The notes beneath the pieces are model-generated. The model was not told the origin of the DNA. It made no database searches and saw only the letters and a list, made by a program, of their open reading frames with translations. Below are positions 10,792-22,334 of a stretch of DNA of 64,000 bases, one piece after another. Position 1 is the first letter of the stretch. Each line of letters opens with the position of its first letter. The position numbers were made by a program, and so were the translations under genes. The stretch is from Lonicera japonica (taxonomy: Eukaryota; Streptophyta; Magnoliopsida; Dipsacales; Caprifoliaceae), in contig CM038468.1 in the NCBI GenBank assembly GCA_021464415.1, positions 2,232,001 to 2,296,000 of the forward strand. The letters run 5' to 3'.

Positions 10792-10935
10792 AGAGATCCG
10801 AGAGAAAAGTTCAGAACTGGGCCGTACATCGTTAAAGAAATCAACACAAAGGGAGCCGTAATAGTCGCAGATGTAGATGGTCAGACACTACATTCAAGAA
10901 ATATTATTATTAAAGCAATAGCATGTATAATCTAG
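10792..10935 (+). pseudogene. Integrase C-terminal remnant of N
   Basis: A 47-codon open stretch RDPREKFRTGPYIVKEI... ending at TAG 10933-10935 matches the last part of H's integrase (18207-18419: RDPRGKFAQKWTGPYIVKEI). It lies only 135 bp after the gag stop, so some 7.5 kb of pol, relative to H, was removed in one or more deletions. The stretch between (10657-10791) has stops in this frame and no recognisable domain. It has no start codon of its own. Confidence 0.85.
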
Positions 10936-11030
10936 AACTACGTAAACCTGAGCCCCAACTCACTTTTGTTTATGGAGGAAATACCACGGGGAACGTAGGC
11001 AACCTGAGAAGTTACTTCAGGCCCGGTTTA
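10936..11030 (+). other. Conserved 3' UTR box with hairpin (N)
   Basis: Just after the integrase stop lie GAACTACGTAAACCTGAGCC (10936-10955), GGAACGTAGGCAA (about 10990-11002) and a hairpin with arms CCTGAG (11003-11008) and TTCAGG (11016-11021). The same order and sequence occur after H's integrase (18100-18187, minus). Retention in a strongly deleted element suggests a role in cis, for example in RNA processing or packaging. Confidence 0.7.
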
Positions 11031-11813
11031 ATTATTATAAAAACTTTTTTGTTTCATAAAAAAAAAAAAAAAAAATTTCAAACTTCATAAGCAGTGGTTC
11101 ATAAACAGTCAGTTCATTTGCTATCTAAACACCCCATTTTAGCCCCGGAAAGAAGCCACGTCGTATCTTTAGCCACCAGTGCAACTCGAGCTTCATTCAC
11201 GCTTCAGAGGGCTCTAAGCCCACGAACTGAAACCATTGCATTTAATAAGGGACGACAACCAGATCTTCCTCCACCAATCGCCAGATTGAACGAATGATGT
11301 CAGCCCGGAGGGGCTAAAAAAAGCCAAACCGTGCATAGTTGAAATAACGAGTCAGCCATGCCACATACACTCCACAGATAGAGAGGTATAAGGAGTGATA
11401 AACTTGAGTCCCGAGGGTACCAGGGCATCTCGAGCTTTGATAAAAGAAAAGTCAGCATTTGTACAGTAAAGAGGACTACAGAGATAAAAGAGTAAGTGTG
11501 GGGATGAAGGAAGGAAGAAAGGTGTATTTATCGGAGAAATCATACACATGTACTCATCGTTTGTCATGTAACAAACCTTGTTACAAATACATTTCTCCAA
11601 CAGACAGGGTTCATTGCTGCCAAAGAAACCACTTTTTCGCTTCTCACTTAGTTCCTTTCACTTTTGCAGGGGCCTGGTGGTCATTCTTATTATGTCATTA
11701 TAGGCCTGTTTTACACCAGCATGTTTTTCTTTATATTGCACCCGATGGTACTTTTATGTAAATTTTTGTGAAATAATAAAACCCGATGGTACTTTTATGT
11801 AAATATGTGTAAG
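11031..11813 (+). other. 3' UTR of N, proximal part
   Basis: Non-coding. It has an 18-base A run at about 11059 and no domain in any frame. Two partial copies of the 69-bp repeat (CCCGATGGTACTTTTATGTAAA) appear at about 11741 and 11782, ahead of the regular array. Confidence 0.5.
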
Positions 11814-12300
11814 AAACCTGAGGGTACTTTGGTGTAATTACGAGAGATATAGGATTATAAAGGTAAAATTATGTAATTTTCTAAACCTGAGGGTACTTTG
11901 GGGTAATTACGAGAGATATAGGTATATAAGGGTAAAATTATGTAATTTTCTAAACCTGAGGGTACTTTGGTGTAATTACGAGAGATATAGGGTTATGAGG
12001 GTAAAATTATGTAATTTTCCAAACCTGAGGGTACTTTGGTGTAATTACGAGAGATATAGGGTATAAGTGTAAATTATGTAATTTTCCAAACCTGAGGGTA
12101 CTTTGGTGTAATTATGAGAGATATAGGGTTATAATAAGAGGGTAAAATTATGTAATTTTTAAAACCTGAGGGTACTTTTTTAGGGTAATTACGAGAGTTG
12201 TGGGCCTATAGGGAAAAATTATGTAATTTTCAAAACCTGAGGGTACTTTGGGTAGTTATGAGAGTTATATGATTTTTAGAGTAAATTATGAAAGTCCTTA
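11814..12300 (+). repeat. 69-bp minisatellite in N 3' UTR
   Basis: Seven copies of a unit starting AAACCTGAGGGTACTTTG begin at 11814, 11883, 11952, 12021, 12088, 12162 and 12233 (periods 69, 69, 69, 67, 74, 71). Units are about 90% alike by eye, the later ones more diverged. Confidence 0.9.
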
Positions 12301-13581
12301 AGGTTTGAAAGGTAAAAGTATGTAAGTTCCAAAAATCGGATGTTACTGTTGAGATGATTATGTGAATTAATGAATGTTTGTTTAAACATGCAGGAAACTA
12401 CGAATCAGGATCAACAAAACAGCATGGAAAGTATCCGCAGCCTGCAAGCAATACTTTTACATATCAAGTTATCGAACAAACACTACTTCACTAGTACATG
12501 CATAACATACATTATCTTTCAAATAGATCACCAAACACGAGCATGCACTTTTTTAGCGCACTCCACATCCTAGTAGATCACACCATGGTCACGATCTACC
12601 CTATCATCCCTTGTCAATAGCATGGGAACTGCATTAACGAACACCCTGAGCATCCAGATACGGGAAAACTCGAGAAATGAGAAGCTAGAGAGAGAATAAG
12701 AGAATGAGAAGAAAAGAGCCCGCTTGTGGGACAAAAACCTACTCCATTGAACTGTCGCATGACCAATCATATCTCAAACTTGGCATTTTTTGGTAGGGGA
12801 ACTTCAAGGTGGTTTTTCTTGACTTTTGTGCAGAAAAAAACACACACTCGCACGATAATATCGGATGCCATATTCTAAGTCGTTTCTTCAAATCGCGAGA
12901 GCAAACAGCCTACAAAAGAAATCCCTGATCTCTAGAAGACTGAAATCTAGCAATGAGAATGAGAAAATATCAGATAAAACGGGAATAGAAAAAATTGAAA
13001 GAGTAGAAAAGAGAAAAATCCCGCATGAGCGCCCAGAGCGAGCGAGAGAAACATAATTGTATAGAGTGGCAGGGAGAGCCACACCAAGAGTGACAGCTAG
13101 GCCAAACCGGCTCAGGGCTTCGTCTTGGGTGAGTAAGGCTCCTGATCACGCCAAAACGGGAAAAAAAGCTCCTAGCCAAAAACATAAAAAGGCAGGAAAA
13201 GCTTCCCCGAACGAGGGAGAAATAAGGACATCGAAAAACAGAAAACGATGTGGGCCTGCGAAAATGCCTTAGAATGGCTGATGAATATCAAAGAGATCAG
13301 AGACTCCTTCAAAACAGATTTTCTTCTCAGCTTGATGAAATCAGAAACGATTTAGAAACAAGCAAACGGTTGAACCATTGCTACGCACGAAGTACAAGAA
13401 TTGAGAAATCCATCATTAAAACTCCTCTTTCAGAATAAAATAACTTACAAAACAAAGTTTTCAAAATTTCCCAGAGAAAGCAAAACTTTTAGAATGGGTA
13501 TATAAACTCCCAAATGAGCTCTTTTCTCCTCTAGAGACCTCTCTCTTTAGCTTCTCATCAGTTGCCACTATAGAGAACCAA
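12301..13581 (+). other. 3' UTR of N, distal part, homologous to H 3' UTR
   Basis: No coding domain. The segment around 13057-13140 (GAGAGCCACACCAAGAGTGA) is the reverse complement of about 17075-17145 in H, so this is shared 3' UTR rather than foreign DNA. It lacks H's 72-bp array. Confidence 0.65.
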
Positions 13582-13850
13582 GCCTCTTTTCGAGGCACCC
13601 ACGCAAACACAAGCCCTCTTCTCGAGGCACTTACATTCACCAAGCCCTCTTCTCGAGGCACTTACATTCACGAAGCCCTCTTCTCGAGGCACTTACAAAC
13701 ACGAAGCCCTCTTCTCGAGGCACTTACAAACACGAAGCCCTCTTCTCGAGGCACTTACATTCACCAAGCCCTCTTCTCGAGGCACTTACACACACCAAGC
13801 CCTCTTCTCGAGGCACTTACACACACCAAGCCCTCTTCTCGAGGCACTTA
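13582..13850 (+). repeat. 31-bp minisatellite in N 3' UTR
   Basis: About nine units of CCCTCTTCTCGAGGCACTTA plus a short variable end (CATTCACCAAG, CAAACACGAAG or CACACACCAAG), period 31. The central CTTCTCGAG is kept in nearly all. The array ends abruptly in the truncated 3' LTR at 13851, so a deletion removed the PPT. H has a very diverged counterpart at about 17530-17700. Confidence 0.9.
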
Positions 13851-14921
13851 CCATCACTTCAGCCGTTTGTCGCGCGACAAACCCCTCTGCACCCGACCAA
13901 CCACTTTCTGACACATCACAGTGTCAGAATCCATCACTTCAGCCGTTTGTCGCGCGACAAAGAGATATGTCGCACGACACTTGCCCTTTCTGGGGGAATG
14001 TCGCGCGACAATCTATCCCGAGCACTATAAATAGGCCAACACCCCCAAGGGTTCTAGACGGCAACTTCTCGCCACAATTTCTATACTAAAATTCCTTATT
14101 CTCTCTGATATTTTCTAATCTTTAAGCCTTCTCCGGAAGCATCTGCGATAACATTTATTTCCGCAAGAGTCTCGGATCTAATCTTGGCACCCGGTGTGCC
14201 ACCTTCTAGAGTCAGACCGCTGGAAATATTTCTAAGAGGAAAAGCTAATATTCGCCGGAGGTCTTCTCTGCCGTATTATATTTTATCTCTCTTATTCTTA
14301 TATATATCGTCGGGAAGGTAACTAAAGTCTCTTCTAGTAATTAAATAAGATATTTGTATATTAGTTTTATTGTAGACTTGTTTAAAACTCGATATTTCTA
14401 ACGGGGCGCTGCCCCGCACCCCGCGACCTGACCAGGCAGGTCGATCCCCGTTCTAGTAAGCGAAGTGGCGACATAGTTGTGGTAGATTCCTAACGCGCTC
14501 GAAAATCAGGTTTTCATTAGTTATTTCCAGAAAGCAGTAGAATATCAGTAAAAGCATCCAAGTTTTCCAACATAGAATAAACATATAAGACCACTAGAGA
14601 CCGAAAGGGCGGAATGGGTGCTTAACACCTTCCCAAACCGTAATATAGTTCCCGAACCCTATAGAATCCTGGTTTCGTAGACAAACGTGTAAAGAAAGGC
14701 TTATCTGTAGCCTTCCCTCTTACACAATCATTTTGTCTGTTTTCTCGTAAAACGTACTGGCGACTCTGAACGAACCCTCTTGCATCTAGAAATAGGATAG
14801 AGGGACTCCCGATATGAATTATCAACACATAGAAGCAAATGGAACAACGGAATCCTTTCCGATGTTTCAGACTCCCAAACCAGGGATTGAGACCCGAGGG
14901 TCGCATTTGCGGATTCTCACA
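13851..14921 (+). repeat. 3' LTR of N, 5'-truncated
   Basis: It matches the 5' LTR from about 6944 to its end and finishes GGATTCTCACA before the GGGAT duplication. The first 265 bp of U3 are missing. It keeps three palindromes, one CTGACAC/GTGTCAG dyad and the TATA box (about 14026). A segment at about 14310-14440, absent from the 5' LTR, includes a GGGGCGCTGCCCC inverted repeat. Confidence 0.9.
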
Positions 14922-16470
14922 GGGATGATTTTGAATTCCCACAGGCAGGGAAAGTTTTGTACTCCCTCAGGCAGGGACGTACTCCCACAGGCAGGGATGA
15001 TTTTGAATTCCCACAGGCAGGGAAAGTTTTGTACTCCCACAGGCAGGGATGATTTTGAATTCCCACAGGCAGGGAATGTTTTGTACTCCCACAGGCAGGG
15101 ACGTACTCCCACAGGCAGGGATGATTTTGAATTCCCACAGGCAGGAAAAGTTTTGTACTCCAACAGGCAGGGACGTACTCCCACAGGCAGCGATGATTTT
15201 GAATTCCCACAGGCAGGGAAAGTTTTGTACTCCCACAGGCAGGGACGTACTCCCACAGGCAGGGATGATTTTGAATCCCCACAGGCAGGGAAAGTTTTGT
15301 ACTCCCACAGGCAGGGACGTACTCCCACAGGCAGGGATGATTTTGAATTCCCATAGGCAGGGAAAGTTTTGTACTCCCACAGGCAGGAACGTACTCCCAC
15401 AGGCAGGGATGATTTTGAATTCCCACAGGCAGGGAAAGTTTTGTACTCCCACAGGCAGGGACGTACTCCCACAGGCAGGGATGATTTTGAATTCCCACAG
15501 GCAGGGAAAGTTTTATACCCCCACAGGCAGGGACGTACTCCCACAGGCAGGGATGATTTTGAATTACCACAGGCAGGGAATGTTTTGTACTCCCACAGGC
15601 AGGGAATGTTTTGTACTCCCACAGGCAGGGACGTACTCCCACAGGCAGGGATAATTTTGAATTCCCACAGGCAGGGAATGTTTTGTACTCCCACAGGTAG
15701 GGACGTACTCCCACAGGCAGGGATGATTTTGAATTCCCACAGGCAGGGAAAGTTTTGTACTCCCACAGGCAGGGATAATTTTGAATTCCCACAGGCAGGG
15801 AATGTTTTGTACTCCCACAGGCAGGGACGTACTCCCACAGGCAGGGATGATTTTGAATTCCCACAGGCAGGGAAAGTTTTGTACTCCCACAGGCAGGGAC
15901 GTACTCCCACAGGCAGGGATGATTTTGAATTCCCACAGGCAGGAAAAGTTTTATACTCCCACAGGCAGGGACGTACTCCCACAGGCAGGGATGATTTTGA
16001 ATTCCCACAGGCAGGGAATGTTTTGTACTCCCACAGGCAGGGAATGTTTTGTACTCCCACAGGCAGGGACGTACTCCCACAGGCAGGGATAATTTTGAAT
16101 TCCCACAGGCAGGGAATGTTTTGTACTCCCACAGGCAGGGATGATTTTGAATTCCCACAGGCAGGGCATGTTTTGTACTCCCACAGGCAGGGACGTACTC
16201 CCACAGGCAGGGATGATTTTGAATTCCCACAGGCAGGGAATGTTTTGTACTCCCACAGGCAGGGATAATTTTGAATTCCCACAGGCAGGGAATGTTTTGT
16301 ACTCCCACAGGCAGGGACGTACTCCCACAGGCAGGGATGATTTTGAATTCCCACAGGCAGGGAAAGTTTTGTACTCCCACAGGCAGGGACGTACTCCCAC
16401 AGGCAGGGATAATTTTGAATTCCCACAGGCAGGGAAAGTTTTGTACTCCCACAGGCAGGGATGATTTTGT
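14922..16470 (-). repeat. 72-bp tandem array of H, part 2
   Basis: About 21 units of 72 bp with 26+26+20 bp subunits, each subunit running from GGGA to CCCACAGGCA. Some units have lost the 20-bp or one 26-bp subunit, giving higher-order variants. Because 72 is divisible by three and the unit has no stop in several frames, long open frames appear on both strands (for example 14867-16594 minus); these are artefacts of the repeat. Confidence 0.95.
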
Positions 16471-18099
16471 TAACTGACTCGGTTAGCTTTGACAGGGTTG
16501 GTCTGGTGGTCTGGTGGGAAAATGATGGTTGATGGTTTACCAAAGACATTGCTTTGGTTACAACATATGGTCTGCTAAGGATATGATGATTCATGGTCTG
16601 CTAAAAAAAGTTGGTGATCTACTGAGGATATGATGGTTGATGTGCGGGTTGATGATCTATTACGGAAATGAGAATTGCTACTGGCTAGGATAATGGTTGA
16701 GAGTTAAAGGTGAGAGTCTCTGAGAAGACATAGAGAGAGAGGAGTTCTGGTGTGATCTTTTTTTTTTCTTTTTTTTTTTGAAAAGAAATACTTTTGGCTG
16801 GCCTCTTTTTCCCTGAAAAATGATCGAGTTACGTTCTCTCTGTTCTCGAAACCTCGTGTATGAATTTTGGACTTTGCCTCTTGCTCAGCTTCCGTGGCAT
16901 TTTTTTCTCTTGTCACTAGGGTGCAATTCCGCTTATTGTTTCCTGACTTCGCGAGAGAAGAATTTTTTGTGCCTGCATCATTTTCTATTTTTCGATGCCC
17001 TTATTCCTCCTTGATTAATTGAAAGCTTTTTTGATGCAGCTTATTACATTTTTTTTTATTTTTTTTGCAAGGTCAGCAGCCTTCCTCACCCAAGAAGTAG
17101 CCCTGGGCTTTTTAGCCTAGCTGTCACTCTTGGTGTGGCTCTCGCTGTCATCTTTTTTTCTTTTTCTGTTTTTTTTTCAATATTCTTTTCTTTTGGAACT
17201 GTGGGATTTATCCTCTTTTCTACTCTTTCAATTTTTTCTTGTACCCACTTTGTTTTCTCTCACTTTGTCAAGTTTTCTGAGCATCATCGTCCTTGCGATT
17301 TTGAGAATGTTTACTTTGAAAGTTCGCATTTGACATCGTCGTGCTGTGTTTGTGATTTTCAGTCCGAGAACTTTTAGGAGCGTATCTTGAAATCTTCTCT
17401 TAGAAAATAAGAAATTGTGCCAAAAATCTTTTTGTGGGGCTTGTTCCAAAAATTTTTCATTCTAGTCTTTTTCTCCATCTTTCTCTGATATCCTCTCAAA
17501 AGGTGCTTTTTGGTTTTGGAGAAGCTTGAGTTTGCTTGTAGGAAGGGCTTTAGTATGTGCTTGTGGAAAAGGCTTGGATTGGATTGGTGCATGTAGGAAA
17601 GGTTTTGGAATGGTGCCTGTAGAAAGGGCTTGGGATTTGACTGGTGCCTATAGAACGGGCTTGGACTTACCTATAGAAAAAGGCTTTGGGATTTCATATA
17701 TGATTCGATTTTCTGGGAGGAATATGATGGGGTGGCGAAGCCCGTCTGGCAGGTCACGGAACCTAGTGATTATATATATGCACTATGTAAATGCTCATAC
17801 CATGCACTTTGGTTTTGAAAAGGTTGTGAATCGTGAGTTGCCTGATTTATGAAGCATGATATGCTATTTGAAAACGCATGCAATGCTGACTCTTTTCCGA
17901 GAATGTGTCAACTCATTTAAGAAAGTATCATTTATCATTTTATCTTGTAGACAAAAGCAGACCTTCTGTCTCATAGACAAAATGGTGTCCTTTTATTTAA
18001 CAGACAAGAGGTTATGTCCCTCACGTCACTCCTTTCTCCATTTCTCCCATCATGTTTGCTTTCTTGAAATTAATTTTTTTTACTTTTTTTTAGACCGGG
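16471..18099 (-). other. 3' UTR of H between array and conserved box
   Basis: About 1.6 kb with no protein domain. Pyrimidine-rich runs occur at 16757-16780, 17050-17065 and 18067-18090. A loose repeat of a GTGCCTGTAGAAAGGGCTTGG-like unit at about 17530-17700 is the counterpart of N's 31-bp array. Confidence 0.6.
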
Positions 18100-18187
18100 C
18101 CTGAAGTCACTTCTCAGGTTGCCTACGTTCCCCTTGTTCTAATATCTCAAATCTTGGTTGTGGGGCTCAGGTCTACGTAGTTCTTAG
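18100..18187 (-). other. Conserved 3' UTR box with hairpin (H)
   Basis: On the minus strand the order is GAACTACGTAGACCTGAGCC (18168-18187), GGGGAACGTAGGCAACC and a hairpin with arms CCTGAG/TTCAGG at 18100-18118. It matches N's copy at 10936-11021; the loop differs by one base (AAGTGAC against AAGTTAC). Confidence 0.7.
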
Positions 18188-18206
18188 GGATGCTGGCTTA
18201 GGTCCT

Positions 18207-18482
18207 TTATTGATAATATTTCTTCAGACGATCCAGATTAACCGGAGAATTGAACTGATGCCCATCTGTATCTGTGAGTATGACTGCTCCCCCGGAAAGG
18301 ATTTCTTTAACAATGTATGGCCCAGTCCATTTCTGTGCGAATTTACCCCTCGGATCTCTGGCTGGTTCCCTGATTTCCTTCAGCACCAAATCATTTATCT
18401 GTATTCCTCTTACTTTCACCCTTTGATTGAACGCTCTAGCGACTCTTTTTTGATATCCCTGCTGATGATAGGCGGCTTTCAG
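18207..18482 (-). pseudogene. Integrase C-terminal tail of H
   Basis: This segment continues the integrase frame after the TGA at 18483-18485. It reads through LKAAYHQQGYQKR, then a basic stretch and RDPRGKFAQKWTGPYIVKEI, ending YYQ-stop (TAA at 18207-18209). The C-terminal domain of gypsy integrases binds DNA and helps target-site choice. The segment has an internal ATG at 18419, but as a continuation of the polyprotein it is not an independent gene. The TGA probably replaced an arginine CGA codon. Confidence 0.82.
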
Positions 18483-20324
18483 TCATTTCTCATCGAGTAA
18501 TGCCAGTTCCTCATAACGGCTTTGAACCCAGTCTAATTCGGACACCGAGCTCTCCAGTATCACCCTCAGCGATGGAATCTCCATTTCTACTGGCAGTACT
18601 GCTTCCATTCCATATGTTAGTGAGAATGGTGTTGCGTTTATAGAGACCCTTTCGGTAGTGCGGTATCCCCATAGCGCATACGGCAATTTTTCGGCCCAGT
18701 CTCGACCACTTTTTACCATTTTACTAATCACATTCTTCAGGTTTTTATTTGCTGCCTCTACTGCGCCATTGGTCTGGGGCCTATAGGGGGATGATTTGTG
18801 TCTCTGTATCCCGTATTCTTCCATTACATCATTGGCTTCCCCCTCAAAGTGGGTTCCATTATCTGACATAATTTCATGCGGTACTCCGTATCTGCAGATG
18901 ATGTTTTTTCGGATAAATTTTGCAACTTTTCTTGCATCGAGCTTCGCATACGATTCAGCTTCTACCCATTTTGTGAAATAGTCGATTGCTACCAGTATGT
19001 ATTCGTGTCCATTACTTGCTGTCGGTGATATTTTTCCGATGACATCTATACCCCAAACTGAAAAGGGCCAGGGGGCTGTCATAGTGTATAATTCTTTTGG
19101 AGGAAGCTTCTGAGATTTTGCATGAACCTGACATAGGTGACACCTTCTTACATGATCATTGCAATCTTGTTGCATGGTGGTCCAGTAATATCCTTGTCTG
19201 ACAATCTTGCGGGCCAAGGTGTGCCCACTCATGTGGAGTCCGCATTCACCCCCATGAATCTCGTCCATGACTGGTTGGAACTCTTCCTGTTTTAGGCATC
19301 GGAGGTGTATCCCATCGTGACTCCTCTTATACAATTTTCCCGAGCAAATAATGAACTGAGCAGCTAATCTTCGGAGTGCTACTCGAGTTTTCTTATCATC
19401 ACTCTCAGGGTATTTTCCTTCTTTTAAGATTTTCCAAATGTCATGATACCAGATCGATGGGTCCACCATTTCTTTATTTTCACTTTCGATGACTAGACAG
19501 TATGCGGGAATCTCCCTTTGCTCAATGGCTATTTGTACTGTTTGCATGTCTTCGGGAATTTCTACCATTGACGCTAGAGTTGCTAGCGCATCAGCAAAGT
19601 TGTTCTGGCAGCGGGGTACATGGTGAAACCTAACTCCGTCGAACCTGTTGGCCACGTCTTGTAATCGATCTAAGTAGGGGATGAGTTTTTCTTCTTTGAT
19701 TTTCCACTTTCGTAGAATTTGATGAATGATAAGAGCTGAATCCCCAAATACTTGTATCTTTGTTACCCCTTTTTCAAGCGCGATTTCCAATCCCACAATG
19801 CAAGCTTCATACTCAGAAATATTATTAGTGCAATCAAATTGGAGTCGAAAGGACAACGGCGAGTGAATCTGATCTGGTGAGATTAAGAGGATCCCTATCC
19901 CGTAACCGTTCTTGTTGGCAGCCCCGTCAAAATACAATTTCCATTCACCTTCTGTATCTGTGACCATAACCGTTTCATCTGGAAATTTGGATTCTTCCTC
20001 TTCTTCCCCTTCTAACATAGGATTACCTGCCAAGAAATCTGCGATAATTTGCCCTTTAATCGCCTTCTGAGTGACGTAAGTGATATCAAACTCCGATAGT
20101 AAGAACACCCATTTGGCCATGCGGTTAGTCAACACCGGTTTTTCGAACAAGTACTTCAATGGGTCTAGTCGGGCTATAAGAGTGACTGAAAACACAAGCA
20201 TATAGTGGCGTAATTTCTGAGTGGCCCAGATTAAGGCTGCACATGATCTTTCCAGAGGTGAGTAATTCCTTTCATAAGGTGATAACTTCTTGCTGATGTA
20301 ATAAATCGCCTGTTCTCTTCGACT
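18483..20324 (-). pseudogene. RNase H 2 end, archaeal-type RNase H 2 and integrase of H
   Basis: RNase H removes the RNA template during reverse transcription and integrase inserts the cDNA. Counting from the internal ATG at 20201: end of RNase H 2 and connection (1-60), archaeal-type RNase H with LYFDGAAN (about 89-96) and the YEACIVGLE and GDSAL motifs (about 130-155), integrase zinc-binding part with H316/H323 and C354/C357, and catalytic core with D386, D447 and E482. All three acidic residues and the zinc ligands are present, so this is the only integrase in the window that looks catalytically complete. It is bounded by TAG (20325) upstream and TGA (18483) downstream. The extra RNase H is a Tat/Ogre hallmark. 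Confidence 0.88.
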
Positions 20325-22334
20325 CTAGGCTATATGTTGGGCCAGCATGGCCCCTGCGGCAGTTTCATTTACCGTGAGATATAGTAATAACGGAATTCCC
20401 GGCTGTGGCGGGGCGAGGATCGGTGGTTTTGACAAATACTCTTTGATCTTATCGAATGCTGCCTGACATTGTTCATTCCATTGACCATCAAATGACTTCT
20501 GCAATAATTTAAGTATAGGTTCGCACTTTTGTGTGAGCTGTGATATGAACCGGCTGATGTACTGAAGCTTACCTAAGAACCCTCTGATTTCTTTCTCGGT
20601 GTGTGGCGTGGGCATTTCCCTGATTGCCTTTATTTTAGTTGGATCTGCCTCGATTCCCTTTTTACTGACAACATACCCCAGTAGCTTACCTTTGGTTACC
20701 CCAAATACACATTTTTGTGGGTTTAGCTTCATCTGGAACTGTCTGAGCCTATCAAAGAAGGCTTTAAGGGCGGGGAGATGTCCCTCTCTTTCTTTAGACT
20801 TGATAATCATGTCATCTACGTAAACATCTACTTCCTTGTGGATCATGTCGTGGAACAACGTGGTTGCAGCCCGTTGGTACGTTGCTCCAGCATTCTTCAA
20901 CCCAAATGGCATAACTGTATAACAATAAGTTCCCCATGGCGTTATGAAGGCAGTCTTATCTTGGTGATCGGGATGCATCTTTATCTGATTATAACCAGCA
21001 AACCCATCAACAAAAGACTTTAGAGCATGGTTGGCGGTATTATCCACAATCAGATCAATGTTGGGCAATGGGAAATCATCTTTTGGGCAGGCTTTGTTGA
21101 GATCCCTGTAATCGACACATACCCTCACTTTGCCATTTGGCTTTGGCACGGGTACTATGTTAGCTAACCATGTTGGGTAATCTACCACTCGGATGAACCC
21201 TACCTTTAGTTGCTTTTTAACCTCTTCTTTAACTTTTAATGACCACTCTGGTATCAATTTCCTGAGCTTCTGTTTAACTGGCCTGCACTCCTGCTTAGTG
21301 TGAATTTCATGCATCACTATATCTGTACTCAACCCAGGCATATCGGCGTAAGACCAGGCAAATACGTCAACATACTCCTTCAATAATTCATGCAAGTCTT
21401 TACCCTCAGCTTTACTCAATTCAGCCCCGATTTTCACTTCTTTCCTATCCTCATCGGTCCCTAGGTTAACTATAACAGTTTCACCCTCTTCGATTTGGAT
21501 TCGTTTCTCGTGTTTTTCAGGAGTATCATTCATGGATTCAATTTCTGTCAAGGTAATATGAGATTCAGACACATTCGGATACTGAGAAGCTGATTCTATC
21601 TTATTAATGAAAACATTATCAAGGACATTATTAAGAAAATTTCCTAAGAGCTCATAATCGCTCATTCTACCCACAATTTTATCCCTTACAAGTTCACTCC
21701 CTTTCTCACTCATATTTCCCTTATCTTTAACCGGGCGAATCAATGTGACTGGGTCTACTACCTGGCCTTCCTCAGTAAGCACCATGATATATGTCTCTTT
21801 TTGGGGCTGAATGTGTTCTTCAGAAAATAGGCTTCTCATCATGCTTGATATATCTTCTACTTCTTTTTCCTCATTCATGCGTTGAAATTTCACATGGTAA
21901 CCCTGGCTTTCAGTGCAATGCGTATGGCCCTCCTTGCAGTACAAGTCTTCAACATAAAATATCTCAAACCCTGGAATTCTTTCACCTTTCGAATTGACCC
22001 ACGGCTCCTGGAACCCACAAAATGGAAAATCCTCTCCTTCTTTCATGAAAAACCCATTAAGAGAAGTGTTGAACACCCCGCAACCCAAACCTTCTGTAAA
22101 TCCATCTTCTGTGTTACCTGTTTGATCTGTAAAACCCAATTCGGCATATTTTCTTTCCTGCATATGGGGCTCAATTGGCTCAGCTATTCCAATATGTTTA
22201 TCACCCAGTCCCCGGCTTGGCATGTAACCCATAGTATTCATCATGGCTACCACTCGCTCATTTAAAAATGGCATTGTTTCAGGCGGTAGATACCTGATCT
22301 TCTGCGTGGTCAGAGCTTGTACCCTAGGTTCGTA
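20325..22334 (-). pseudogene. G-patch, RT 2 and RNase H 2 of H
   Basis: Reverse transcriptase of the second pol unit. From the ATG at 22274: G-patch-like MMNTMGYMPSRGLG (11-24), an acidic linker to about 290, then RT with VCVDYRDLNKACPKDD (about 385-400), TPWGTYCYTVMPFGLKNAGA (about 446-465) and the catalytic YVDD (about 485-488), followed by the RNase H region (LLLYLTVNETAAGAMLAQ) where the frame meets TAG at 20325-20327. The frame runs back without a break to the TAA at 22335-22337 after protease 2. All RT residues I know to be essential are visible. Both stops occur at the same places in E2. Confidence 0.9.

Larger units (their letters stand above)
6679..14921 (+). mobile_element. Non-autonomous gag-only Tat/Ogre-like element N, nested in H
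   Basis: N carries a 5' LTR (6679-7904), primer-binding site, leader, gag, a remnant of the integrase C-terminus, a 3' UTR with two minisatellites and a truncated 3' LTR (13851-14921). The 5-bp duplication GGGAT occurs at 6674-6678 and 14922-14926, so both outer ends are the original insertion ends and the target was a repeat unit of H's array. All of protease, RT, RNase H and most of integrase is absent, so N can only move with enzymes supplied in trans. The LTRs differ by large indels: the 3' copy lacks the first 265 bp, the 5' copy lacks about 130 bp near 7427. Confidence 0.92.

Noticed and set aside
11031..13581. A captured host gene fragment in the N 3' UTR
   Set aside because: No exon-like or domain sequence found; part of it aligns with H's 3' UTR, so it is native element sequence.
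14867..16594. Open frame of 575 codons on the minus strand (and similar ones on both strands at 14917-16452 and 15369-16268)
   Set aside because: The frame is a by-product of a 72-bp repeat free of stops; several frames on both strands are open at once, with no start context and no domain.
21882..22265. 127-codon plus-strand open frame, also at 36754-37137
   Set aside because: It is antisense to G-patch/RT2 coding sequence; its conservation follows from the near identity of the two element copies.
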